From: UBA6168 sp041163745
Lineage (GTDB): Bacteria; Bacteroidota; Bacteroidia; Chitinophagales; Saprospiraceae
Direction of reading: 5' to 3'
NCBI GenBank assembly: GCA_041163745.1
Contig: JBEAQU010000016.1
Location: forward strand, 23,275-87,274
Length of the DNA stretch: 64,000 bases
Below the pieces are notes generated by a model. It did not search any database, was not told the origin of the DNA, and worked only from the letters and a program-made list of their open reading frames with translations. A program made the position numbers and the translations under genes. This document shows, piece by piece, positions 46,449 through 53,811 of this stretch. Within the stretch, counting starts at the first letter, position 1. The number at the start of each line of letters is the position of its first letter.

Positions 46449-46712
46449 CCAATCCCTCCTCCTCCGCCGACCGACTTTACCTTTTGCGCCGCCCGGTATA
46501 AAATTCCCCTCCTAATTGTTACCTTGCCTCCGCGTTCTTTCCGGCGTGCTTCCGACCAGCCCTATCGGTTTCTGTCCCGCTGCCGTCCTGCGAACACGAT
46601 GCTCGTTTTCCTGGCGTGCACAACCTGTTGCACGGACTGCCGCGCTTCGGCGGAAGTCCGACGGGGTCGGTTCCGACAGCCTGACCGGAAAGGGCCTTAA
46701 ACCATCCAAATC
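46449..46712. other. Leader region of the nucleoside permease gene
   Basis: 264 bp without a supported gene. ACTTTACCTTTTG near 46475-46490 resembles a -7 element with one extra T. Nothing else was seen. Confidence 0.35.
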
Positions 46713-47915
46713 ATGAAAAATGTTACTCGGATTCAGCTTTCCTTCATGATGTTCCTCAACTTCTTCATCTGGGGCGCCTGGTTCGTAACCATGGGGACCT
46801 ATCTGGGGAGCACCCTGAAAGCGGACGGTTCGCAGATTGCAGTGGCTTACAGCACACAGTCCTGGGGCGCCATCATCGCGCCTTTCATCATCGGCCTGAT
46901 CGCCGACCGTTTCTTCGCGGCCCAGCGCATCCTGGGCATACTGCACCTGGTAGGTGCCGCCCTGATGTGGTATATCGCCTCCGCTACCGGTTTCGATCTG
47001 TTCTATCCGGCGCTCCTGCTGTACATGATTCTCTACATGCCGACGCTCGCATTGGTGAACGCCATCTCCTTCCGGCAGATGGCGAATCCACAGAAGGAGT
47101 TCCCGGGTATCCGCGTGCTGGGCACCTTGGGCTGGATTGTCGCCGGACTGTACATCGGCTGGTCCGGTTGGGAGAAACAGGGCACACTGGACATGACTTT
47201 CCGCATGACGGCTGCGGCTTCCGCCATCCTGGGCATCTTCAGCTTCACCCTTCCGAACACGCCTCCGCCCAAGGCCGGCCAAAAGACCAGCCTGGCCGAC
47301 ATACTGGGACTGGATGCGCTCGGAATGCTACGGAGCCCTTCCTACCTGATTTTCTTCCTGGCTTCCGTGGCCATCTGCATCCCCCTGGCCTTCTACTACA
47401 GCTTTGCCAACCCTTTCCTCAATGAGATCGGTGTGACGGCGGCCGCCTCCAAACAATCCATGGGGCAGATGTCGGAAGTGCTCTTCATGCTCCTCATGCC
47501 GGTGCTATTTGTTCGATGGGGCGTCAAGCACATGCTGCTGGTCGGTATGGGCGCATGGGTCCTGCGGTATGTCCTCTTCGCTTACGGCGACAATGACGCG
47601 GGTTACTGGATGCTGATAACCGGTATCCTGCTGCATGGGATATGCTATGACTTTTTCTTTGTCACCGGCCAGATCTATACGGACCATTTCGCCGGGGAGA
47701 AGTTCAAGAGTTCCGCACAGGGTCTCATCACCTTGGCAACCTACGGGCTGGGCATGCTGATCGGTTATTCCATCTCCGGGGCGGTATACGACAGTTACGC
47801 CGACGCGGCGGGCAGTCGCCATGACTGGTTCTCGATCTGGTTGGTGCCGGCGGGCATATCCGCCGCCGTGCTCCTGGCTTTCGCCATCTTTTTCCGTGAC
47901 CGAAAGGCTGCGTGA
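46713..47915 (+). CDS. Nucleoside:H+ symporter (NupG/XapB-type MFS permease)
   Basis: A 400-residue membrane protein with 12 predicted helices. The N-terminal helix FFIWGAWFVTMGTYL and the loop IIAPFIIGLIADRFFAAQRIL are characteristic of the NHS family. ANPFLNEIGV and MGQMSEVLFMLLMPVLF in the second half support this, as does FFVTGQIYTDHFAGEKFKSSAQGLI. It imports nucleosides across the inner membrane with protons. The next gene starts 35 bp downstream and may be co-transcribed. Confidence 0.92.
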   Translation: MKNVTRIQLSFMMFLNFFIWGAWFVTMGTYLGSTLKADGSQIAVAYSTQSWGAIIAPFIIGLIADRFFAAQRILGILHLVGAALMWYIASATGFDLFYPALLLYMILYMPTLALVNAISFRQMANPQKEFPGIRVLGTLGWIVAGLYIGWSGWEKQGTLDMTFRMTAAASAILGIFSFTLPNTPPPKAGQKTSLADILGLDALGMLRSPSYLIFFLASVAICIPLAFYYSFANPFLNEIGVTAAASKQSMGQMSEVLFMLLMPVLFVRWGVKHMLLVGMGAWVLRYVLFAYGDNDAGYWMLITGILLHGICYDFFFVTGQIYTDHFAGEKFKSSAQGLITLATYGLGMLIGYSISGAVYDSYADAAGSRHDWFSIWLVPAGISAAVLLAFAIFFRDRKAA

Positions 47916-47950
47916 GGCGGTGCTATCCGGCAGGTCACAAAATTCAAAGC

Positions 47951-49129
47951 ATGGGAAAAGTGATGTTGAAAAAAGGGAAGGAAGTGGCGGTGCGCCGCTT
48001 CCACCCCTGGGTGTTTTCCGGTGCCATCGCCCGGACGGAAGGGGAGCCGGCGGATGGTGACCCGGTAGAGGTCATTTCCCATTCCGGAGAGTTCCTGGCC
48101 CTGGGCTATTACCAGGGCGGCAGCAGTATCGCAGTCCGGCTGCTTTCATTCGCCAAGGTGCCGTTGGACGAGGCGTTCTGGTCAGCCAAACTGAAGGATG
48201 CGCTGCGTTACCGGGCATCCCTCGGACTGTCCTGGCGACCCGGTACGGACGCCTTCCGGTGGGTCCACGGCGAAGGGGACGGGCTGCCAGGCCTCATCAT
48301 CGACGTATATGGTGAGGTGGCGGTCATCCAATGCCACACGATCGGTATGCACCGGTTCCGGATGTCCGTGGCGGAAGCCTTGCCGGCGGTGTCGGGCGGG
48401 CGTATCGCCGCTGTATATGACAAAAGCAGGGAGACTTTGCCGAAGCCCTACCAGGCTACCGTCTCGAACGGGTACCTGATCGGGCATGCAGGACCCGGGA
48501 CGATCCATGAGAACGGCCTTTCGTTCCTGGTGGATTGGGAGACAGGGCAGAAGACCGGCTTTTTTCTGGACCAACGGGACAACCGGCGGCTGTTGCAACA
48601 ATATGCCGCGGACCGGCGGGTACTGAACCTTTTCTGTTATTCCGGCGCTTTTTCCGTCTACGCCTTGGCCGGTGGTGCGCGGGAGGTCTGCTCCGTGGAT
48701 GCCTCCGCCAGGGCCATCGGCTGGGCACGGGAGAACCTCAGCCGCAACGGCTACGATGCGGAAGCCCATCCGCTGGTCAACAGCGATGTGATGCCCTTCC
48801 TGCGGGAAGCAGGACCTTATGAACTGTTGGTGGTGGATCCGCCCGCCTTCGCCAAGAATCTCTCGCAGCGGCATCAGGCGGTGCAAGGGTACAAACGGCT
48901 GAACGAGGCGGCGTTGGCTTGCGCGGCACCTGGTGCCATCGTGTTCACCTTCTCCTGTTCCCAGGCCATCGACAGGCAGTTGTTCTACGACACCATCACA
49001 GCGGCGGCCATTTCCGCCGGAAGACCCGTCCGGGTGGCCCATCACCTGTCCCAGGCGGCGGATCATCCGGTCAGCATGTTCCATCCAGAGGGATCCTACC
49101 TGAAGGGATTGGTGTTGGTGGTGGACTGA
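47951..49129 (+). CDS. Class I rRNA methyltransferase, RlmI-like
   Basis: A 392-residue SAM-dependent methyltransferase with an N-terminal PUA-like domain (KVMLKKGKEVAVRRFHPWVFSGAI). The RlmI-type beta-barrel and the SAM site VLNLFCYSGAFSVYALAGGA follow, with VDPPAFAKN and FTFSCSQAID motifs. E. coli RlmI makes m5C1962 in 23S rRNA; the target here is inferred. The start at 47951 (MGKVMLKKG) fits the family. It converges with queA, 23 bp apart. Confidence 0.9.
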   Translation: MGKVMLKKGKEVAVRRFHPWVFSGAIARTEGEPADGDPVEVISHSGEFLALGYYQGGSSIAVRLLSFAKVPLDEAFWSAKLKDALRYRASLGLSWRPGTDAFRWVHGEGDGLPGLIIDVYGEVAVIQCHTIGMHRFRMSVAEALPAVSGGRIAAVYDKSRETLPKPYQATVSNGYLIGHAGPGTIHENGLSFLVDWETGQKTGFFLDQRDNRRLLQQYAADRRVLNLFCYSGAFSVYALAGGAREVCSVDASARAIGWARENLSRNGYDAEAHPLVNSDVMPFLREAGPYELLVVDPPAFAKNLSQRHQAVQGYKRLNEAALACAAPGAIVFTFSCSQAIDRQLFYDTITAAAISAGRPVRVAHHLSQAADHPVSMFHPEGSYLKGLVLVVD

Positions 49130-49152
49130 AGTGCGAAGGGTGGGGGAGCGGT

Positions 49153-50217
49153 TTACAGGATCAGCATCGCGTCCCCATAGCTGAAGAAACGGTATTTCTC
49201 CTTGATCGCCTCCTCATAGGCCTCCATGATGAGGTCCTGGCCGCCGAAAGCGCATACCATGATGAGCAGGCTTGATTTCGGCAGGTGGAAATTGGTCACC
49301 ATCGCATTCGCGATGCTGAAATCGAAAGGTGGGTAGATGAACAGATTCGTCCATCCTTCCGCCGGCTTGAGGAGGTTGCCGGCGGACACGGCTGTCTCCA
49401 CCGCCCGGATGGACGTCGTGCTGACGGCACAGATACGCTTTCCGTCCGTCTTGGCCTTGTTGACGACGGATGCAGCCTGTTCAGGCACCCGGAAATACTC
49501 CGCGTCCATCTTATGCTTGGACAAGTCTTCCACATCGATGGTCCGGAACGTTCCCAAGCCGATGTGCAAAGTGATTTCTGCGAAATTTATTCCTTTGATT
49601 TCCAATCGTTTCAATAGCTCTGGACTGAAGTGCAGCCCACCGGTCGGCACAGCTACCGCTCCGTTTTCCCGGGCGAAGACCGTTTGGTAGCGCTCCCGGT
49701 CCAACTCCTCGGGTGTACGGGTGATGTACTTGGGAAGCGGGGTGAAGCCCAGGGAATCCAGGTCCTCCCGAAATTTCGACTCCGGACCATCGAACAGGAA
49801 GCGGATGGTGCGGCCTCTGGACGTGGTGTTGTCAACGACCTCCGCCACGAGGATCTCATTGCCGAAGTCGTCCATGAAGTACAGTTTGTTGCCGACCCGG
49901 ATCTTACGGGCAGGGTCGACCAACACATCCCACAACCGCTGCTCGGCGTTGAGTTCCCGCAGCAGGAAGACTTCTATCTTGGCGCCTGTCTTCTCCTTTT
50001 TGCCGTAGAGCCGGGCCGGAAAAACCTTGGTATTGTTGAGGATGAAAACATCCTGGTCGTCGAAGTAATCCAGGATGTCCTTGAAAACCTTGTGTTCGAT
50101 CTTGCCGGTGTCCCGGTGGATGACCATCATCCTGGCGTCATGTCTGTCGGGAGCGGGATATTGTGCAATGAGGTTCTTATCCAAATCGTAGTTGAACTGA
50201 GACAGTTTCGTCCGCAT
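49153..50217 (-). CDS. queA: tRNA preQ1(34) S-adenosylmethionine ribosyltransferase-isomerase
   Basis: A 354-residue enzyme that adds the ribosyl part of SAM to preQ1 in tRNA during queuosine synthesis. MRTKLSQFNYDLDKNLIAQYPAP, RDARMMVIHR, DVFILNNTKVFPARL, YQTVFARENGAVAVPTGGLHFS and the C-terminal NFHLPKSSLLIMVCAFGG are all family signatures. The ATG at 50217 matches the standard N-terminus; upstream codons look non-coding. Length is typical. No other queuosine genes are nearby. Confidence 0.95.
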   Translation of the reverse strand: MRTKLSQFNYDLDKNLIAQYPAPDRHDARMMVIHRDTGKIEHKVFKDILDYFDDQDVFILNNTKVFPARLYGKKEKTGAKIEVFLLRELNAEQRLWDVLVDPARKIRVGNKLYFMDDFGNEILVAEVVDNTTSRGRTIRFLFDGPESKFREDLDSLGFTPLPKYITRTPEELDRERYQTVFARENGAVAVPTGGLHFSPELLKRLEIKGINFAEITLHIGLGTFRTIDVEDLSKHKMDAEYFRVPEQAASVVNKAKTDGKRICAVSTTSIRAVETAVSAGNLLKPAEGWTNLFIYPPFDFSIANAMVTNFHLPKSSLLIMVCAFGGQDLIMEAYEEAIKEKYRFFSYGDAMLIL

Positions 50218-50414
50218 GGAGATAGGCTTGTTGTTAATCTTTGGTGGCGGCATACGCCTTGCTTCCGGCAGGCTTCCTCGTCGGTCAGATACAATGCGAC
50301 ACAGGAACGGGGCGTGAACCTTTCGTTTCGCCCATATGCCGTGAGACGAAGCATCGTTTGGGGAGGCGCGACCGGAGCTCCGGAAATTTATATCCCGCTA
50401 GTAGGAAAAGCGGG

Positions 50415-50422
50415 CAAAAGTA
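50415..50422 (-). promoter_or_regulatory. Candidate -7 element for queA
   Basis: TACTTTTG on the minus strand matches TAnnTTTG, about 200 nt upstream of the start codon. No clear -33. Confidence 0.35.
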
Positions 50423-50520
50423 AGAAAAATTACGGAAGCCGAAAGGAAAAGTTTTGTATGCAAAGGGATTCTTGCCAACAAGTCCCGCCCGGGGGGCTGA
50501 TCCTCGGTTTTTTTAAGAAA

Positions 50521-50534
50521 GTGACAATTGTCAC
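50521..50534. promoter_or_regulatory. Perfect palindrome resembling a Crp/Fnr-family operator
   Basis: GTGACAATTGTCAC is a perfect 14-bp dyad with the GTGA-N6-TCAC spacing of Crp-type sites. It lies 233 bp before the FeS/NrfD gene and about 100 bp behind the queA promoter. Confidence 0.45.
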
Positions 50535-50766
50535 TACAGGCGAACCGGTAATTCCTCATATTTACCCATCCGTAATGTCGGAAGAATCCTTCAATGGCCA
50601 CTCGTTTTGTAGAATTAAATACCGTGGCGCCCGCATTCTTCGAAACGAAGCGATTCCGAGGATGCTCCGGCGGCCTCGGGCAGCACCGGTGACCGGTGGC
50701 CGCCATCACCAACGAAGCGTCGGTTCCGTGTGTACGGCATGCGGCCGGCAATAAAATCAGGAATAA

Positions 50767-52392
50767 ATGAAATTTGGATTTGTCATCGACAACCGGAAAT
50801 GCATCGGTTGCCATGCTTGTACCACTGCCTGCAAATCGGAACACGATGTTCCGGTCGGCGTGTTCCGCACTTGGGTGAAGCAGGTGGAGAAAGGGGTCTT
50901 CCCACATACAAGGCGCCTGTTCTCCGTCATGCGTTGCAACCATTGTACGGACGCGCCTTGCGTGGACATCTGTCCGGTGGAGGCCTTGTACACCCGGCCG
51001 GACGGCATTGTGGATTTCGACAAGAACCGCTGCATCGGCTGCAAATCCTGTATGCAGGCCTGTCCCTACGATGCGCTGTACATCGACCCGGATTCCCACA
51101 CGGCCGCCAAGTGCAACTATTGCGCCCACCGGGTGGATGTGGGACTGGAGCCTGCCTGTGTTAACATCTGTCCGGAACACGCCATCATATCCGGGGACAT
51201 GGACAATCCCGACAGCGAGATCGCCCAGCTGCTGGGCCGTGAGCAGGTCACGGTCCGCAAGGCTGCGAAGGGTACTGTGCCGAACTTGTTCTATATCAAT
51301 GGCGACGAAGCCTCCATCAACCCCCTAGCAAACGAAAAATCCGATGTGACACTCTGGGGAAGCCAGGAACGCGGGGTGGGCCATTTCGCTGCCGCAACGG
51401 AAAAGCTGGCTTATCAGGGCGATGACATCATCCAGTCCCTGCTGGCTGCCAACGGATCGGAAGTGTCCGCCCAGGAACAGCGCCAAAGCGACCGCGGTCT
51501 TCGCTCCGTGGATGTGGTCATGGGCAGTTCCAGACGGGTCTACGACACCCCCGGCAAAGGAATCCTTTGGGGCTGGGAAGTGTCCGCCTACGTATGGACC
51601 AAGGCCATCTCGGCCGGTGCGTTCCTGATACCTTTCCTCGCCACCGTCCTCGGACAGGCGGATGTCTCCGCCACGACCTGGTGGACCGGCCTCGGCCTCG
51701 GCCTGGTCTTCCTGATGCTGACCGGTGCTTTCCTGGTCATGGACCTCGACCGCCCGGACCGATTCCTCAACGTGCTGCTCCGTCCGCAGTGGAATTCCTG
51801 GCTGGTCAAGGGTGGTTACGCCATCACCGGTTACGGACTGGCCCTCACGGTGCTCGGCGCCGGCCTTTGGTTCGAAATGCCGCTCTTGGCGGACATCGGT
51901 CGCTGGGCTTCCTTCCTGCTGGCCGTCATCGTGGCAGTTTACACCGCTTTCCTGTTCGCCCAGGCCAAAGGACGCGATTTCTGGCAAAGCCCCGCCCTGC
52001 CGCTCCACATGCTGGTACACAGCCTGATGGCCGGGGCATCGGTGTTCTCCCTCGCCCTGCCTTTTGTGGCGACCGTTGCCGGCTGGTCCGGCTTCCTCGG
52101 GACCGTCCTCGTCGTAACCATCTCCCTCAACCTGCTGACCATCTGGATGGAACTGAGCATCACCCACCCGACGACCGAAGCCAGCACGGTGGTGGACATG
52201 ATCGTCCGCGGCCGCTATGCCACCCGCTTCCGCCTGGGCGTGCTGCTCACCGGCAACCTGCTTCCGCTGGCGCTGCTGACCCTGGTCGACCATCCGCTGG
52301 CCCAGGCCGCTGCCGGCGCACTGGTGCTGACCGGTATTTTCCTCACGGAAAAAATCTGGGTGGAAGCGCCGCAACAGGTACCGCTCAGCTGA
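50767..52392 (+). CDS. FeS subunit fused to an NrfD-type membrane anchor (SoeB-SoeC / PsrB-PsrC-like)
   Basis: A 541-residue fusion. Residues about 1-150 form a DmsB/NrfC-type ferredoxin with four cysteine clusters for [4Fe-4S] centres: CIGCHACTTAC at 12-22, then CNHCTDAPCVDICP, CIGCKSCMQACP, and CNYC with a later CVNICP. After a linker (about 165-265), residues about 270-541 contain about eight transmembrane helices of the NrfD/PsrC family, which binds quinol (GILWGWEVSAYVWTKAISAGAFLIP, MDLDRPDRFLNVL). In most complexes these are two separate subunits. It would pass electrons between the molybdoenzyme and the quinone pool. There is no Tat or Sec signal, so the FeS part faces the cytoplasm. 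It begins a three-gene set with sqr and the Mo subunit. Confidence 0.88.
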   Translation: MKFGFVIDNRKCIGCHACTTACKSEHDVPVGVFRTWVKQVEKGVFPHTRRLFSVMRCNHCTDAPCVDICPVEALYTRPDGIVDFDKNRCIGCKSCMQACPYDALYIDPDSHTAAKCNYCAHRVDVGLEPACVNICPEHAIISGDMDNPDSEIAQLLGREQVTVRKAAKGTVPNLFYINGDEASINPLANEKSDVTLWGSQERGVGHFAAATEKLAYQGDDIIQSLLAANGSEVSAQEQRQSDRGLRSVDVVMGSSRRVYDTPGKGILWGWEVSAYVWTKAISAGAFLIPFLATVLGQADVSATTWWTGLGLGLVFLMLTGAFLVMDLDRPDRFLNVLLRPQWNSWLVKGGYAITGYGLALTVLGAGLWFEMPLLADIGRWASFLLAVIVAVYTAFLFAQAKGRDFWQSPALPLHMLVHSLMAGASVFSLALPFVATVAGWSGFLGTVLVVTISLNLLTIWMELSITHPTTEASTVVDMIVRGRYATRFRLGVLLTGNLLPLALLTLVDHPLAQAAAGALVLTGIFLTEKIWVEAPQQVPLS

Positions 52393-52460
52393 CCCCGCCC
52401 GACACGGTCGGAAACCGACGAACTTCACCAATTCCTACTTTACCAACTTAATCATTCCTT

Positions 52461-53651
52461 ATGCCTCATTATCAAATACTGATTGCCGGTGGCGGCAACG
52501 CCGGCCTGTCGACGGCCTCCAAGCTGCTTTTGACGAATAGCAAGCTAAAGGTCGGCATCATTGAACCGTCCGACAAACACTATTACCAACCCGCCTGGAC
52601 CCTCGTGGGTGGCGGTGCTTTCAACGTCAAGGACACGGAGAAAGACGAACGCGATTTCATCCCGCGCGGTGCCGACTGGATCCAGGACCGGATCGCTTCC
52701 TTCGATCCGGACAACAATACGGTGACCTGCGCCAGTGGGACAGACTATACCTACGATTATCTCGTCGTCGCCATCGGCATCCAACTCGATTGGAACAAGA
52801 TCGAGGGTTTGTCCGATACCTTGGGCAAGAACGGCGTCACCAGCAACTACCGCTTCGACCTGGCGCCCTACACCTGGGAGCTGCTCCGGAACTTCAAGGG
52901 CGGAAACGCTGTTTTCACCAGTCCGAACACACCCATCAAATGCGGTGGCGCTCCCCAGAAGATCATGTACCTGGCCGGTGACCATATCCTCCGCAGCGGA
53001 CTCAAGGCCAAGACCAACATGCATTTCTATTCCGGCGGGACCATCATCTTCGGTGTCAAGAAGTATGCGGACACCCTGAACAAGGTGGTGGATCGCTATG
53101 GTATCCAAACTCATTTCAAAAACAACCTGGTGGCTGTCGACGGCCCCAACCGCGTCGCCACTTTCACGGACGAAAACGGGCAACGGATCCAACAGCCGTT
53201 CGACCTGATTCATGTCACGCCCCCGCAAAGCGCCCCTGACATCCTCAAGCGCTCCGCCTTGGCCGTGCCGGACAGCCCCTTCGGTTGGGTGGATGTCAAC
53301 AAGTTCACCCTGCAGCACAACCGCTATCCGAACGTCTTCAGCCTGGGGGATGCAGCCAGCACGCCGAATGCCAAGACCGGCGCCGCCATCCGCAAACAGA
53401 TGCCGGTGCTGGTCGACAACCTTCTGCACCTGATGTCCGGCGTTGCTCTCGACAGCAAGTACGACGGCTATGGCTCCTGCCCCCTGGTCACCGGATATGG
53501 GAAACTGGTGCTGGCGGAGTTCAACTACGAGAACGAACCGATGGAGACTTTCCCGTTCAACCAGGCCAAGGAACGATGGAGCATGTGGATGCTCAAGAAG
53601 AATGTGCTTCCCTGGTTGTACTGGAACCGTATCCTGCAAGGCAGGGCCTGA
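52461..53651 (+). CDS. sqr: Type II sulfide:quinone oxidoreductase
   Basis: A 396-residue FAD enzyme close to the mitochondrial type II group. The FAD-binding motif IAGGGNAG is at residues 8-15. Two redox cysteines sit in TPIKCGGAPQKIMYLA (Cys161) and SCPLVTGYGKLVLAEF (Cys340), both typical. The C-terminus ETFPFNQAKERWSMWMLKK followed by a Trp/Leu-rich tail is the membrane-binding end. It oxidises sulfide, passes electrons to quinone, and gives persulfide to a thiol acceptor. It lies between the FeS/NrfD gene and the Mo subunit gene, so sulfide oxidation is probably linked to their function. Confidence 0.94.
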   Translation: MPHYQILIAGGGNAGLSTASKLLLTNSKLKVGIIEPSDKHYYQPAWTLVGGGAFNVKDTEKDERDFIPRGADWIQDRIASFDPDNNTVTCASGTDYTYDYLVVAIGIQLDWNKIEGLSDTLGKNGVTSNYRFDLAPYTWELLRNFKGGNAVFTSPNTPIKCGGAPQKIMYLAGDHILRSGLKAKTNMHFYSGGTIIFGVKKYADTLNKVVDRYGIQTHFKNNLVAVDGPNRVATFTDENGQRIQQPFDLIHVTPPQSAPDILKRSALAVPDSPFGWVDVNKFTLQHNRYPNVFSLGDAASTPNAKTGAAIRKQMPVLVDNLLHLMSGVALDSKYDGYGSCPLVTGYGKLVLAEFNYENEPMETFPFNQAKERWSMWMLKKNVLPWLYWNRILQGRA

Positions 53652-53811
53652 GCCCGCCCGCGGATTCCCCAACCACCATGCCGCCGGTCCGTCGCCGCTG
53701 GTTTCCGGAAGGTCCCCCATCGGAAACCGCCGGCTACGGTCCGATCCCTTCCGGGTTGCGGACCTGGTCGGTCATCTTTTTTCAGACATCTAAGCAACTT
53801 CATTCAATCGT

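Larger units (their letters stand above)
50218..50766. other. Divergent intergenic region before the sulfur-redox genes
   Basis: 549 bp without a supported gene. It contains a queA-side -7 element and a perfect palindrome (listed separately). No -33/-7 pair was found close to the plus-strand gene. Confidence 0.5.

Noticed and set aside
50218..50520. preQ1 riboswitch upstream of queA
   Set aside because: No preQ1 aptamer-like H-type pseudoknot sequence was seen in the leader.
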